A DNA stretch of 64,000 nucleotides from Sialis fuliginosa (taxonomy: Eukaryota > Arthropoda > Insecta > Megaloptera > Sialidae). Of this stretch, positions 11,609-23,190 are shown in pieces. The notes beneath the pieces were generated by a model. The model saw only the letters and a list, made by a program, of their open reading frames with translations. It had not been told where the DNA came from and ran no database searches. A program made the position numbers and the translations under genes. Each line of letters starts with the position of its first letter. The first letter of the stretch is position 1. The stretch lies in contig OY540815.1 of assembly GCA_961205875.1 (NCBI GenBank), positions 20,397,638 to 20,461,637 on the forward strand. The letters are read 5' to 3'.

Positions 11609-11854
11609 TTGTTGAAAACAAAAAGTTCTGTTCCTGTTATTGCGACATTCACGAACGATCCCCGTACATATTTGAAATATGAAGGCTTCTCTTTTAATTC
11701 ACAGCAAATCTCCAACGAAACCATCTACTTGTTGAGAGGTTTGACATTGTTCGCAGAAAAAGGGCTTTCAATGAATTCTCACTGCTTTTTAAACTTAAGT
11801 TTCTGCATGAAATACTACACTCTAAGCGCGTTAAATACAATTATTAATTTTTAA
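11609..11854 (+). pseudogene. Possible FLYWCH zinc-finger domain relic
   Basis: The frame (opening at TTG) reads ..VIATFTNDPRTYLKYEGFSF.. followed by an ISNETIY stretch. This fits the first half of a FLYWCH finger: a short N-terminal strand, a Y-x-GF/GY-x-F core, then SNxTxY before the usual W-x-C. Here the WxC is not present after IY, and a second half resembling RFDIVRRKRA appears in another frame, suggesting a frameshifted remnant. FLYWCH domains occur in insect chromatin proteins and in some transposases. The assignment is from pattern memory only and there is no flanking coding sequence. Confidence 0.3.
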
Positions 11855-12117
11855 ATCATTTTCAATCAACTTTTTAGATGTTCTTCAATATCTTTTTAAA
11901 TAATTTTTAATATATTACAATTTCAATGCACTTTTGTATATATATAAATATTAGTTTTCTAATGTCCTAATATCAAAAACATAATACACATTCGTAGAAT
12001 AACTAATTTCACAATTTGAATTTAGTTGCATTTGTTTTCAAGGCAACATGAATTAGTGACACACTAATTAGCATTTAAAATTCAACCCAATAGCTGTTTA
12101 GGCATGTAAAAATAATT
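11855..12117. other. A+T-rich DNA, nothing recognised
   Basis: No coding or repeat signal was seen. Confidence 0.4.
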
Positions 12118-12263
12118 TAAATCCGTACATTTTTACAATAGTTATCGTGAACTAATGAAAATCCTACACACGCACAGCCACCATGCGGAAAACAACTTTT
12201 CTTTACGTTTTGACGTTAGTACATAATCTTATATTTTCGACAGTATTACAATACTGCCATTTC
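12118..12263 (+). repeat. Family C repeat, copy 2 (partial)
   Basis: It matches the second half of the family C copies at 389-719 and 23517-23838, including CCATGCGGAAA, TTTCTTTACGTTTTGA and TATTACAATACT. It stops before the terminal hairpin seen in the other two copies. Confidence 0.65.
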
Positions 12264-12324
12264 AAAATAACACCTTTACTTATAAATGTTCGGCTTTCTT
12301 ACGCTCGTCTATAAAAAATGGATC

Positions 12325-12400
12325 CAGTGACGTAGCTAGGGGTTGGTGAAACTAGCCAAGGGGCGGTAAATTGGGTGAAAAGAACATTACAAAGATTAAA
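12325..12400 (+). mobile_element. DNA-transposon end of CAGTGACGTAGCTAGG type
   Basis: The terminus CAGTGACGTAGCTAGGGG followed by a GGGGCGG block resembles the ends of many insect DNA-transposon families. Related sequences in inverse orientation occur at 52634 (CAGTAGCGTCGCTAGG) and 29280 (CAGGGGCGTAGCG). No matching partner end or target duplication is visible here. Confidence 0.3.
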
Positions 12401-13457
12401 AAATGACATGACATAATAAAAAATTATTGACATAAAAATTCCATTAATTCCATCCATATTTAACACAGACAAAAACATATTTATCCTCTATGAGCAGAAA
12501 ATAACGTTAATTCTATTGTAACGTAAATGACAAGCAGTCATTCAAGCGTTAAGATGGAATCAATCCTTTAAACCACGATGATATATGAATATAACACTAC
12601 GTTATTGTGGAACGGAATTCATTCGCCAGCTAGATAATGTTTCTAATTTGCTTTGGCTGTATTTTTCGCAAAACCGGGGACTATAGAAGTTGATTAACAA
12701 AACAATTGCAGCTCCGGGTTGAATCAATGATTACCCCCCACACCCCACCCCATTCCCCCTTTTCCTCATTCACCATTCTGCGCGGAATGAGTAGGCGATT
12801 TGACGCCGTCCATTCTTATCCATGATGCTTTTAATATCGTCCAATCATCGCTATAGTTTTCATACCCCTTTTTGCTGTTTTTCTCAATAACGACAGTGTA
12901 TACAGTAGAGAAAATCCGGTAATATTCATTTTGATATAATTTTTTTTTTTTATAAAAAAAATTAAAAGTATAACGACTAACGACATATAAATTAATGATT
13001 TCCCTATTCGAAATAACAGATTAGGTGATTTGAATAATAATCTAGCTTTTACTATTAAGTATTAGCAAAAGCAACTGTTACTAAAAGCTTTTACATTTGC
13101 ACTTACTAGAATAAGAGTGGATAAGCATTTGTTAATTCTACATAGCGAATACTGGAGAAAACTATAATAAAAAGAAAAACGTATTATAATGTTTGTCTCT
13201 TGTATTTGATGTAACATTCGTTTCAAAGCTTAAAAACTATTAGATAGTAATATTCACATGACGTTATTATATCCTATAAATATCAACTTCAAAAAAAAAT
13301 AAAGAAGACAAAAAAGTTATATTGAAAACAATATTTATTTAATATTAGAATATAATGAACCAACTTTATTATTATTTCTCTTTTAAACAATATTATCAGA
13401 CGATTAATTGAATATAATAACTTATTACAGCGGTACAATTTTGGTACATTCATTAAT
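12401..13457. other. Unassigned stretch with a C-rich tract
   Basis: No repeat shared with the window. A pyrimidine-rich, C-run tract lies at 12733-12766, followed by a moderately G+C-rich patch to about 12830 with no open frame of note. Confidence 0.35.
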
Positions 13458-14429
13458 GCATATTTTCTCAATCCTCCCCCTCCTATTAACAAAAAAAACT
13501 AGTTATGAAACACTTTAAGTTCAAGCTTTTACTTTTTTAAATAAATTCTTATATATTTATATAGTAACTAAATGATTCTACGTCTTATTCTCTTGTATTT
13601 TAGTCGATATTTGTATGACGAGTGTGAGTAACTGCAGGAAATATCACTAAAAAATTTCGAATTTTTGATTTCGTTAAAAGTATGTTTATTGTATAGAAAA
13701 TGACGTGAAAAGTTGTTTGTTTCAAACCGCAGGTCTGTATCTCAAACCGTTCTCGAGGTATAGCCTCTCAAAGTTTTAGTTTTTTCAAATTTTTTAAGAA
13801 AAAAGGCCATAACTTTTGAACGCGTGATCGGAATTCATTTTAGTTGACGGATTTGAAATCAGCGTGTCAAAATCTATATAATGACATGTATAATACTTTA
13901 AAATCCGACAAAAAAATTTTGGCTAAAAATCGACATTTTTTTAAGGTATACCCCTTTGAATTTTTTCGATTTTTCGCGAATTTTTTTTTTTCGAGTTTTA
14001 CGGTATTATACATGCCATTATATAGATTTTGACACGCTGATTCCAAATCCGTCAACTAAAATTAATTCCGACCACGCGTTCAAAAGTTATAGCCTTTTTT
14101 CTTCAAAAATTTGAAAAAACTGAAACTTTGAGAGGCTATATCTCGAGAACGGTTTGAGATACAGACCTGCGGTTTGAAACAAACAACTTTTCACGTCATT
14201 TTCGATACAATAAACATACTTTTAATGAAATCAAAAATTCTAAATTTTTTAGTGAAATTTCCTGCAGTGAACTTCAACTCGTCATACAAATATCGATTAA
14301 AATACAAGAAAATAAGACGTAGAATCATTTAGTTATATAAGAATTTATTTAAAAAAGTAAAAGCTTGAACTAAAGCTGTTTCATAACTAATTTTTTTGTT
14401 AATAGGAGGGGAGGATTGACAAAATATGC
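13458..14429. repeat. FB2 fold-back palindrome, locus 1
   Basis: The 972-bp region is a near-continuous inverted repeat with arms of about 480 bp meeting near 13943. The outer ends are GCATATTTT and AAAATATGC, and both arms contain CAAACCGCAGGTCTGTATCT and its inverse. The two antiparallel open frames at 13844-14032 and 13867-14055 encode similar peptides only because the DNA is palindromic. The same palindrome recurs at 51526-52391. Arm differences are few, mostly near the centre. This is a fold-back type element; such DNA is prone to hairpin formation. Confidence 0.85.
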
Positions 14430-14830
14430 TTCCCTTTTAAATATTTCACGCCAGTGAATTAAATTTATTCGTACGAAAACGACAAATAAGGAATTTATAA
14501 GAAAATACGTTTTCTGGAATAAGGTATTAAAAAGTTAACTTAAAGATTCCACATGCCCTGGATTCAGTGCATGTGGAAAGTATATTTTATTTCAATTTTT
14601 TCTCATTGCGTTTGCATTTCTTATATATTTGAAATTTGATGGAATTTTAACAATGGTCATAATAATGTTAATAAAATAATTAGGAGGTATAAAACGAAAA
14701 TCTAAAATATAAAAAATATAAATTTTCTGCAGTGAACTTCAACTCGTCATACAAATATCGACTAAAATACAAGAAAATAAGACGTAGAGGTATTAGAGTA
14801 TTATAATTGAACGTGTAAATTAATATTAAA
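14430..14830 (-). mobile_element. FB2-associated block X and terminal segment
   Basis: The part at 14430-14727 recurs inverted at about 51229-51525 and carries a hairpin with 10-bp arms TTCCACATGC / GCATGTGGAA (14547-14556, 14569-14578). The part at 14728-14830 repeats the outer part of an FB2 arm and then a tail (AGGTATTAGAG.. to ..AACGTGTAAATTAAT) that also closes the other locus at 52332-52440. Read on the reverse strand the order is tail, block X, palindrome, which suggests that the tail is the terminal inverted repeat of a larger FB2 element. Confidence 0.65.
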
Positions 14831-14904
14831 TGTTATTTGAATATTCTAATAATATTTTTAAATTATTTATTAACTGAAAACACAGATTTGTATTAATTTA
14901 CCCA

Positions 14905-15084
14905 TAAAGAGAAGCACTGCTTCCCCTGCTTCCATGGACGCTTCGCCACTAATGTACACTTCATAATATAAATAGTATTTAACAATAATATATTTATTTG
15001 TTATATTTGCAGCTCTTCGTGGCCCCCTTGTGGGAAGGCCACGGCTCCCTAGGGGGCCGCGGCCCACTACTTTAAGAAGCACTG
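14905..15084 (-). mobile_element. hAT-type terminal sequences
   Basis: Read on the reverse strand, 15084 begins CAGTGCTTCTTAAAGTAGTG followed by GGGCCGCGGCCCCCTAGGG, closely resembling the common CAGTGGTTCTCAAA..GCGGCCCCC termini of hAT elements. A second CAGTGCTTCT start on the same strand lies at about 14920. This GC-rich island contrasts strongly with its surroundings. The open frame spanning it is not considered a gene. No target duplication was found. Confidence 0.4.
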
Positions 15085-16201
15085 CTTTAATACATAAGAA
15101 GAAAGGTATGTAATTAAATAAACCCCAATTGTTAATCATCTATAATTCTTAACTAACGATTTTTTAATAGTTTAGTTTTTATGCAATTAACAGTCATAAA
15201 ATTCACTCAACAATTCAGTACCAAAATTTGTACTGATTTTGACCATCTCTTATACTATATATTCGATTTAAAATATAAACATAAAAAATCTATATGCATA
15301 AAAGATATACCTAGATTAGTTGAATCAAATTAACATAATGTAATCATATTTCATTATTCAACAATAGAGCTATAGATATAATTAAAACCCTAAATTTTGT
15401 GTTAAACCGCGAGTTGAACGATTACATTTTTGCAGCATTATCCTTTGGGATGCTCTCTAAAGTTCATTTCAAAGTTTGGTTCAGTGAAACTTGTACAAAC
15501 TAACAACCCTTGGAAGCAGAGTGTTGTTAGATATTACCGTTTCCTGCAGTCAATATTGAAGCCAGTGGAAGGGTCATAAAAGTCGGCTCAAATTAATAAT
15601 GATCTTCTTCCAACAATTTCAACACCAACGTTCAACTTGTCTCTATTGCACTTTAAATTTATCCTGCAACTTTTTCAACTGTTATTGTATTTTATCATTT
15701 ATGTTATCAATTGAATTATTTATTTATTTAGCTAGTCTCTTCCTTGTTCTTTCATAAATATTTTTTATTTTACTCGATTTCGAGATTATTGATATTTTTC
15801 CAATTAAATTTATTGTTATTTGCATTTTGATTACTTTGTTTTGAAATATGAGAGAAATTTCAAATTTTATTCATCCGAAAAATAATAAAGGATTTTATTG
15901 AACTGAGTTAAATTAAAATATCTTTTTCAATTTCATTTTACGAAATATATCGTAAATTAGAAATCACTGAAATAGACAAAAAGTAATTTGGCTGATCGGA
16001 CAGAACTATATAAAAGGGTATCAGAAGAAAAAAAAACGTTGTTTTTAAATAAAATACATATTTTAAAAAGATAATTCATTTTTTTAATTTTCGTAAAATT
16101 ATTTACAATTCATTTAAAATATTTTTTTAACATTGATAATAAAATTATTTTCTGATTATAAAAAACACGAGATTTATTAGATTCGGTGCTATTTGACATT
16201 C
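15085..16201. other. Unassigned stretch
   Basis: Around 15400-15600 the base composition is less extreme, but no open frame or repeat was recognised. A TATATAAAAGGG string at about 16009-16020 resembles a TATA box but has no transcript context. Confidence 0.35.
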
Positions 16202-16262
16202 GCCAGTCAAAGCGTCAAACCACCTTGCTCTTATAGCGGCCATAACTGGTATCAGTACCTTA
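16202..16262 (+). mobile_element. MITE-A, right-end fragment
   Basis: It contains CTTGCTCTTATAGCGGCC and the terminus ..ACTGGTATCAGTACCTTA of the family. Sequence to the left does not match the rest of the element. Confidence 0.65.
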
Positions 16263-17412
16263 TCTAATTGAGAACATTTATTAAATTTGTACTAATACTT
16301 TTTCTCAGTGTATCTTAATTTCTACTCAAGATTATACTTTACCGTATAAAAAATAACAAACAATATATTCTCATATGATCCACAAAGGCACTTAATATCA
16401 TAAGCCCAGACGTTTAAATCTTAAAATACCCCTGAGCAGTTATATAATATCTTACCATATTGAAAATAATTTCATTCTGTACACAAAAACAAAAACTTAT
16501 GAAAAATATCCATAAAATAGATACAATTTCCGAATGCATAGATCAGAACCATATATGTAAATCAAAAAATTTTAATATCCGAAATTCTGATACTGTCGTG
16601 AATAGAATGAAATCCTATTGTTACCATAGAGCGAAGAATAAATTTATGAGATCAAGATTTGAATTTTCTCATATATGATAGAATCCATAGCCTTCTGTGA
16701 TAGATGACGCTTTCAATAATGGTGCATGAAAACTATAAATAAAACAATCATGAATTTAAATTATATAAGTAGAAATAAACTAATATAGGTATCAATTACA
16801 AAAATATCGATTAGAAAAACGTAATGTATAAATATTAATAAAGCAAGTAAAATAAATCAAAATCGTGGCAAATTTCACATTACAGTGTATTATCATTTTG
16901 CAATTCAAATTTTGTTAAAAAGAACATATCTGTCTTTAACATTTTACTCGTATGGAAATTTTATGTAAATTATTTACTAAATTCTCCATTTCAGGAGAGT
17001 TTTATCCTTTGAAACCCTTTTTATTATAAACGAGTATATGATTAATTATATTTTTATTTTCCTGACATGCAACCACAATGAATAATTTTAAATATTTTTT
17101 AATGTTAATTGCATAAAAATATTTCAAAATTAAAGAAAAACAAATTTTTAAAAGTATTTATAAAAAATGTATTACACACTCATCAAAATAATAATGGGAT
17201 ATATTTAAAAATATATATTTTGTTTTTATCGAAAATGTAAAAGATAATTAATTTTTATTTATTTTAATCGAGAAATATGCGAATATTTAACAAAAAAAAG
17301 ATAAATAAATCAACCGGTTAAAATAATGCTTCTTTTTTTGTAATTTAAATTAATTTGTAATTGTAACATAATCAGGAAATTTATATTTGATATTAAAAAT
17401 GTAATAAACTAA
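16263..17412. other. A+T-rich DNA, nothing recognised
   Basis: A 72-codon open frame at 16460-16678 has no recognisable domain and the composition of A/T-rich random sequence. No repeats were seen. Confidence 0.4.
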
Positions 17413-17902
17413 TAAGGTACTGGTATCAGTCTAAGATCCTACACAAGTTTTTTAATTAAATGTACTAAATTAAAAATATTTGTTGTTATTTAATTACTAC
17501 CATTACTGAATAGTAATCTATAGACATTTACCTGTAAAACAGCTTAATTTGATGACAATCAGCCAATGGGTGTCAAAATGGTAGACATTTTAACTAATAT
17601 TAGCTTTACATTGTTTCTTTATTTAATAACTTTTGTGTCGTAGTACGTATCGTATCAATTTGTAATCATTAGCAAATGTCCATCACTGGGTGCCCATTAC
17701 TGGTTTTACTTTATCCATTACATAAATAAAATAAAAGGCTCAAAATAAACTATATTTGCGGACTTTGGTAATTAAATTGATTTAATAAAGAAGTACTTGT
17801 TTTATTAGTAACTTGAGTACATGAGAATTACAAAAAAGAAGCCCATTAATCCCAAAAATAGTATACCTTGCTCTTAAATGTGCCAAGATTGGTGCCAGTA
17901 AA
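17413..17902 (+). mobile_element. MITE-A, full-length copy
   Basis: Left end TAAGGTACTGGTATCAGTC, right end ..AGATTGGTGCCAGTAAA. About 490 bp, with several internal gaps relative to 35553-36075. The right terminal block TATAGCGGCC is degraded to TAAATGTGCC. This is one of the more diverged copies. Confidence 0.8.
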
Positions 17903-18960
17903 GTGATTGTAATGAACGGAAGACTGAGATACCTGGGAGAACAAAAAGCGAATGCATCTGATAATAAAAAGAGACAGAGAGACAGACATGGGTCTTTTTT
18001 TTCATGAGTGAAATTTGTCGAAAAATTGTTGAATTTTTGTTCTAATAATTATTTATTATTTCTATAATTTTGATACGGTATATTTGCTGTAAAATTTCTA
18101 TACATCACTCTATTGAGGTTGTTAGACATGCTGGATCAATAATAAGAACTATAAAACATAGTCTTTGTCATCATTCGAAACAAATCAGATAGAAATGCGA
18201 CCAAAACACAATTGAATAAAACTAAGTAATTGTATTTTGTCTACAAAGCAGAATCAAACCAAATGAATGGAAAAAGAAGTGAATAGTGAATTTTTAAACA
18301 GTGTTGTATTATTTATAGAGGATTATAAATCTTCACTAACGGTATACGACTATTGTTGTAGAAATATTAGACATACTACCATTCATCAGTACAATAAAGT
18401 AACAGCGGAAAGGTTGTCATTATACCCCAAATAAATTATACCATAATAATTCATCTTTTGCAAAATCATGTATACGACGCAAAATATAACATTGTTACAA
18501 TATGTGAAATACGAAATTAAAAATACTTTATTTCGGTTTTCACCATTTTGATAAAATTTTACTAGTATTACACACAATTTTTTTTACCAATCTTAAGTAA
18601 TTAAATAAGGTGTTAAAATTGAAAACAAAAAATCGCATACTTAAAACCATACAGATATGTTTTCTTGTTATTTATTTTTTTTTTTATTTACTATGATTGA
18701 ACACAGTTTTTTTTCCCTTGGATCAAAAGAGACAAATTACAACCCTTTATCTGTGACTGAGAGAAAATTTGAGATTTTTTCTTTTTCACTATTTATTGAT
18801 TATACAAAACGTAAATATCTCAATTCTTGTGCGAAGTAGAGGTAATTTTTTGTATAACTCCCACACTCCAACCCTTCATCTGGAACATGCTATATGTGTA
18901 TAAGATCCTATAAAAATTAGCTTTGCATTTTTTATGCTCAAATCGGAAATCCATTTTTTT
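17903..18960. other. Unassigned stretch
   Basis: A short GACA/GAGA run is present near 17970-17990; otherwise non-coding A/T-rich DNA. Two frames of about 60 codons have no recognisable content. Confidence 0.35.
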
Positions 18961-19052
18961 TTTACAAAATTTCTTATTTATGTACGGCCCTTGGAAAATT
19001 TTAGGTAGTCAGTGCGGCCCGTGGTGCAATTTGAGTTGGCCAGGCTTGCTGT
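18961..19052 (-). mobile_element. hAT-type end fragment
   Basis: On the reverse strand it reads CAGCAAGCCTGGCCAACTCA, then CACGGGCCGCACTGACTACC, then AAGGGCCGTACATAA. This order (CAG..CTGGCCAAC..GGGCCGC) is typical of one group of hAT ends. Only this end is present, so the element is truncated. Confidence 0.4.
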
Positions 19053-19115
19053 AGACTCTTTTTCATGGTGGCTCTCCCCTATAGACATTTCATAGAACAT
19101 GTAAAAGTAAATATA

Positions 19116-19525
19116 CAGTGTATTCCAAGTTGATTAAGCCATAGGAAATTTAACATGGGGACAATTAGAAGTGTTGTAGTAGCCTTTGATCGAATTTAAC
19201 GATGTGTGATTGGTGCATTTTTAAATGCCGCCACAAAATTTAGTAAAATTGTCATTAGTATTTTGTTTTCAATTTTATATCTGCCAAAAAATATTATTAT
19301 AATTTTATCTAGGATGCTTACTTTAATTTCATTAATGTATTTTATTCTTTACTAAAGCTGAAAACAAAATACTGTTGATTAATTTAAAATTTATCAGTTA
19401 GTTCCGAGGCGGCATTTCAAAATGCACCAATCACACATCGTTAAATTTGATCAAAGACTACTACAACATTTCTAATTGTCCCCATGTTAAATTTCCTATG
19501 GCTTAATCAACTTAAAAATACACTG
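19116..19525. mobile_element. Tc1/mariner-type MITE with long inverted repeats
   Basis: The 410-bp element starts CAGTGTATTCCAAGTTGATT and ends with its inverse, with inverted repeats extending about 115 bp. It is flanked by a TA dinucleotide on both sides (19114-19115, 19526-19527). CAGT termini and TA duplication are standard for the Tc1/mariner superfamily. The interior has no transposase. It is the only copy in the window. Confidence 0.8.
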
Positions 19526-19615
19526 TATATAATAATTTGTGAATTTTATAAGAAATCACGTTTCCCGTCTGCTATAAAATATATACTACCAACCTACATC
19601 AACCGAACTTTTCTT

Positions 19616-19774
19616 CTACTCAATATTTTCAGCAAAACGATCACTTTTCATCCTGTCTATGTAATCTCTTTCCCAACTGTATTTCTTAATGATCTCTTTT
19701 ATCTGATAGACGTTTAAGTCTTTCTGATCGCGATGATTTCTGCATAATCTGTTTCTTTGAAATCTTCTACATTT
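19616..19774 (-). pseudogene. Possible LINE reverse-transcriptase C-terminal tail
   Basis: The reverse-strand frame contains LCRNHRDQKDLNVYQIKEII followed by KKYSWERDYIDRMKSDRFAE, then a stop at 19616-19618. The arrangement resembles the extreme C-terminal segment of many non-LTR reverse transcriptases, RD..(R/K)N..I...I..Y.W..H..RM..DR. The expected W-x-x-H is here W-E-R-D. Upstream codons in the same frame meet a stop at about 19775. It is a short relic at best, matched from memory. Confidence 0.28.
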
Positions 19775-21335
19775 TCACGAATACTTCTTTTGCTATCTTA
19801 ATTCCAAATGTTGACTGAAAGAGAAACGCGAAGTGTTCAAAAAGAAACACATTTCAGGAATGGAATTAACTTGTACCTTAATATTATGTTTCTTTGTAAA
19901 AGCGAAACATTTTAACATTACAAAATACTTAATGGCTTCACATTGCGTTAAAAACATGCTTTAGATTTTAGATTATAATATATTTTAATTAATACCTTCT
20001 ACCTCAAATATAATATTCTACATACAATAAAACAATACGTCAACTTAATTAGAAATTAAGTAATATTATTTAATATATTTGGTAACATGAAAAACTGAAT
20101 TTCCCATATGAGTATTTCTGTTATTTTTGTATCTAAAGAAAGTAGTTTTAAAAATATATATTTGTAGTCATTAATCATTAATAAAATACGACAATTTTTT
20201 ATAACCGAGTCATAAAAATTTCTTCCTTCATAAAAAAAGTCGTGAAATGGGAGTATAATACCTGAAGGACTTTTACATCATCACATTACTTATTTTTTTC
20301 ATTTAACCTAACGATAAATCATTAATGTCCACGTTACTTGCTCATGTATCAAGTCCATAACTTTTTACATAGAACATTTATTGGAAAAATGTAATATTTT
20401 TATTTTCACAGAATTTAACTACAGTGTTTTCTGTTATAATTTAATGTTGGGGTATAAAAATGTTGTAAATTTTTGCACATATAAGTATTCCGAGTGGTAA
20501 ATAAAACAATAATAAAAAAATCTTGTTCACGCTGAAAGGTATTTAATAATATATGCCTGAACAAATATTAAATATTAAAAAATAAACAAAAATATTAGTA
20601 GAATAAAGGTCACAGAAGTGTCAATTGTAAGTGAGATAATATATTTTTACATGGTCCCAACAAGATTTAGTCTAGGGGCTTAAAAGAGATACTTTAGAAT
20701 TTTTTAGTAAAAGACAATAGCAAAAATTTAGGGAAATAAAAAAAATTATATTTTTTTACTCCTCCCATTTTCGTTTAAATATCTAAGCCATTATCAAACT
20801 ACCCCCCTCCCTGGTACGAATCCACCCTTACCTACATCCCGCGAATAATAAAATAAAAAAATGCGTTACCTTTTGAAAAGTTACAACCACTGCACTGATA
20901 TAAAATAAAGCTGTAAACTCCTACCATTCAAAAAGTAATGAAATATCAACATTTGAAAAAAAAATCACCCCTATGCGTATAAGGGCACATGTTACAACCA
21001 CCATCATTGTAGTAAGGGGGTGTAATGCGTTAAAACCTATGTATTTATGTTTAACGAGGTACTTTAATAAATGGAAGAATGTCCAACATAAAAATGCTTT
21101 AGCCTCCGCATTATTTATTACGCATCTGTATTTGTATTTACGTTTATAAAAATAACAATATCTCAGAACTAAGAAGACGGGGTGTTATTTTTTATGCTGC
21201 CTGAAAAAATATCACATTTTATATGAGGGTTATTCCATGTCAAGTGTACCAGCACTTGACAATTTTTTATTTTGAACATTGATTATTCTCAATCAATTAA
21301 ACTAACTTCATAACTATTTTATTATTAGATTTAAA
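19775..21335. other. Unassigned stretch
   Basis: No shared repeats or protein-like frames. A G/C-richer patch at about 20800-21020 has short motifs such as AAGGGGGTG but no open frame. Confidence 0.35.
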
Positions 21336-21794
21336 TACCGGATGTTTTTTTAAAGACTTTCCAGCAGATTATTTCCAAAATAACGAATTTTTAGAGAAAA
21401 TGTTTCATACAAAAGTTTCATGGTTTCGAGGGGGCTCAATACTGACAATATGGGTTGACCTTGAAAAGGTCACCTCAATGGGTTTTCAGGTTCAACTTTT
21501 CTTTTTTAAATATGAACCTATATTTTTTGTTGCAGATTCGTAATTTACGAGGAAAAATAAGCAACTTTTACCTAAAACATGTCTTTTTGTTTTGCTCCAA
21601 ATCATAAAAAATGAACATTTTCAGAAAAAATGTTTCAAGTAAAAGTTGCTTATTTTTCCTCGTAAATTACAAATCTGCAACAAAAAATATAGGTTTAGAT
21701 TTAAAAAAGAAAAGTTGAACCTGAAAACCCATTATTTAGCCCCCTCAAAACCATGAAACTTTTGTCTGGAAAGTCTTTAATAAAACACCCGGTA
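21336..21794. repeat. FB3 fold-back element
   Basis: The 459-bp sequence is an imperfect inverted repeat. Outer ends TACCGGATGTTTT.. and ..AAAACACCCGGTA pair, and inner arms around the 21600 centre carry AAAGTTGCTTATTTTTCCTC and its inverse. The left arm has an extra segment around 21433-21480 (TGGGTTGACCTTGAAAAGGT) that the right arm lacks. A relic of the same element surrounds the pogo insertion at 42108-42566. Confidence 0.75.
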
Positions 21795-22071
21795 CAGATT
21801 TGTAAGTCAATTTTTTTACGTGAATAACGTCTAGAGTTTCAGGCCAGATACTGGGTGGGCATTTCAGAAACATAATGTAACGCTCAGAGATCAGTTTTGC
21901 GCGCTAGTGTAAATTTAAAATCAATATATCTCGACACTCAGAGCAACTACCATGTGGGGTTTAATCTCAAATTATAGAAATAAATTAGTTCTACGAGGTA
22001 CAAGTAAAAATCAAAACATTTAACCAGTTTTAATGAGTAATAAATTTAAAATTATACAAAAACAACAACAA
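21795..22071. other. Unassigned stretch
   Basis: Short non-coding interval; nothing recognised. Confidence 0.35.
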
Positions 22072-22373
22072 AAAATAAATTTTGTATGTCCACGATTACG
22101 CTTGTAAATATTAATTAATTGGATTGATAAAAAATAACCGAATATTAGAATTTACTCTCTACGACCTAACGTTTTTAATGTTGTGATCAAAGTTTTTTAA
22201 ATTGAATTAAAAAAATAAAAAATATATTTCGTATCTCCACAATTTCGCTTGTAAATATTAATTAATTGAATTGACAAAAAATAACAGTATATTAGAAAAT
22301 ATTTTCTACGTAGTAACGCTTTTAATTTAATGATTAAAGTTTTTTTAAATTGAATAAAAAATAAAAAGTAAAT
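22072..22373 (+). repeat. Tandem duplication, unit about 147 bp
   Basis: The units at 22072-22218 and 22219-22373 share GTAT.TCCAC.ATT.CGCTTG, TAAATATTAATTAATTG and a common tail. The units have diverged by many substitutions, so the duplication is not recent. Confidence 0.75.
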
Positions 22374-22979
22374 ATCATATTAATTTATTAATTATTTTTA
22401 TGTTCGTACAAATCATAAAAAATGACTATATTATACAATACTATATAGTTATATATTTTTTTATTTAGACTACGGTTACGGTAACATTTTGTGTCCATTT
22501 TTCAAATATTCAAACAAAAAAATTAAAGATGCATCAATCCATTAATCTGAGTTTTATTTACCCCCACTTCACGTATTCACGTCCATCCCTCGACTGTACC
22601 ACCAGTAAATAAATACTATAAATGTTTTTATATTTCGAGTAAAAATCATTGAACTTCCCCTAAACAAAACTATACATTTTGCATTAATAAAATATGACCA
22701 CATTTATAATAGGTAAACTGAATGAATTCACTATAAAAATAACCTTTGCTTTTGTGTTAAATAACACATGAAATTAGGTGCAAAACTAAATAATTGGAAT
22801 TTTCATACATCTGTCAAAAAATTTGAAATATAATTAATTAATTGTTTATACATTCAAATAAATATCAGTAATTAGTAAATACGTGAACATTTAATTTTAA
22901 TAATCACTTTTTTAGTTTTCGCTGATTATTTACTTTATTATAATTATGATAGATGTCATATTGTGACGTACTTGTTAAA
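22374..22979. other. A+T-rich DNA, nothing recognised
   Basis: Non-coding; no shared repeats were seen. Confidence 0.4.
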
Positions 22980-23049
22980 TTATTAATGATTTTTTTTAAT
23001 TATCATGTACAATATTGGATTGTGAAGCGCTCAGGGGTAGAGCCCCTAG
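22980..23049 (+). mobile_element. Helitron-like 3' end (type 2)
   Basis: The sequence GGATTGTGAAGCGCTC is followed by GGGG-TAGAG-CCCC, a 4-bp-stem hairpin, running straight into CTAG (23046-23049) and T. It resembles 2806-2844 in motif order. The body of the element to the left is not identifiable. Confidence 0.4.
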
Positions 23050-23083
23050 TAATCCAGACATTTTATAATTGATTTGTAATTAT

Positions 23084-23190
23084 TACTGGAGGCGAGGCAG
23101 ATTTTAATCATACGAACAACACTCCTACAAATATTGGCCAATTAATTACCAATTTCAGCAATTTACAAGCACCTTTTATCATTAATTATT
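23084..23190 (+). repeat. Direct repeat flanking family C, left member
   Basis: The 107-bp block begins TACTGGAGGCGAGGCAG and ends near AATTTACAAGCACC. It repeats 780 bp downstream at 23864-23970 in the same orientation, in register and with many substitutions. Confidence 0.7.

Noticed and set aside
13844-14055. Overlapping antiparallel 62-codon frames with similar peptides
   Set aside because: They arise from the FB2 palindrome, where each strand reads nearly the same.
16009-16020. TATA box
   Set aside because: A TATATAAAA string is expected by chance in this composition, and there is no gene or initiator downstream.
22072-22373. CRISPR-like or satellite array
   Set aside because: Only two diverged units of 147 bp with no spacers; a simple tandem duplication.
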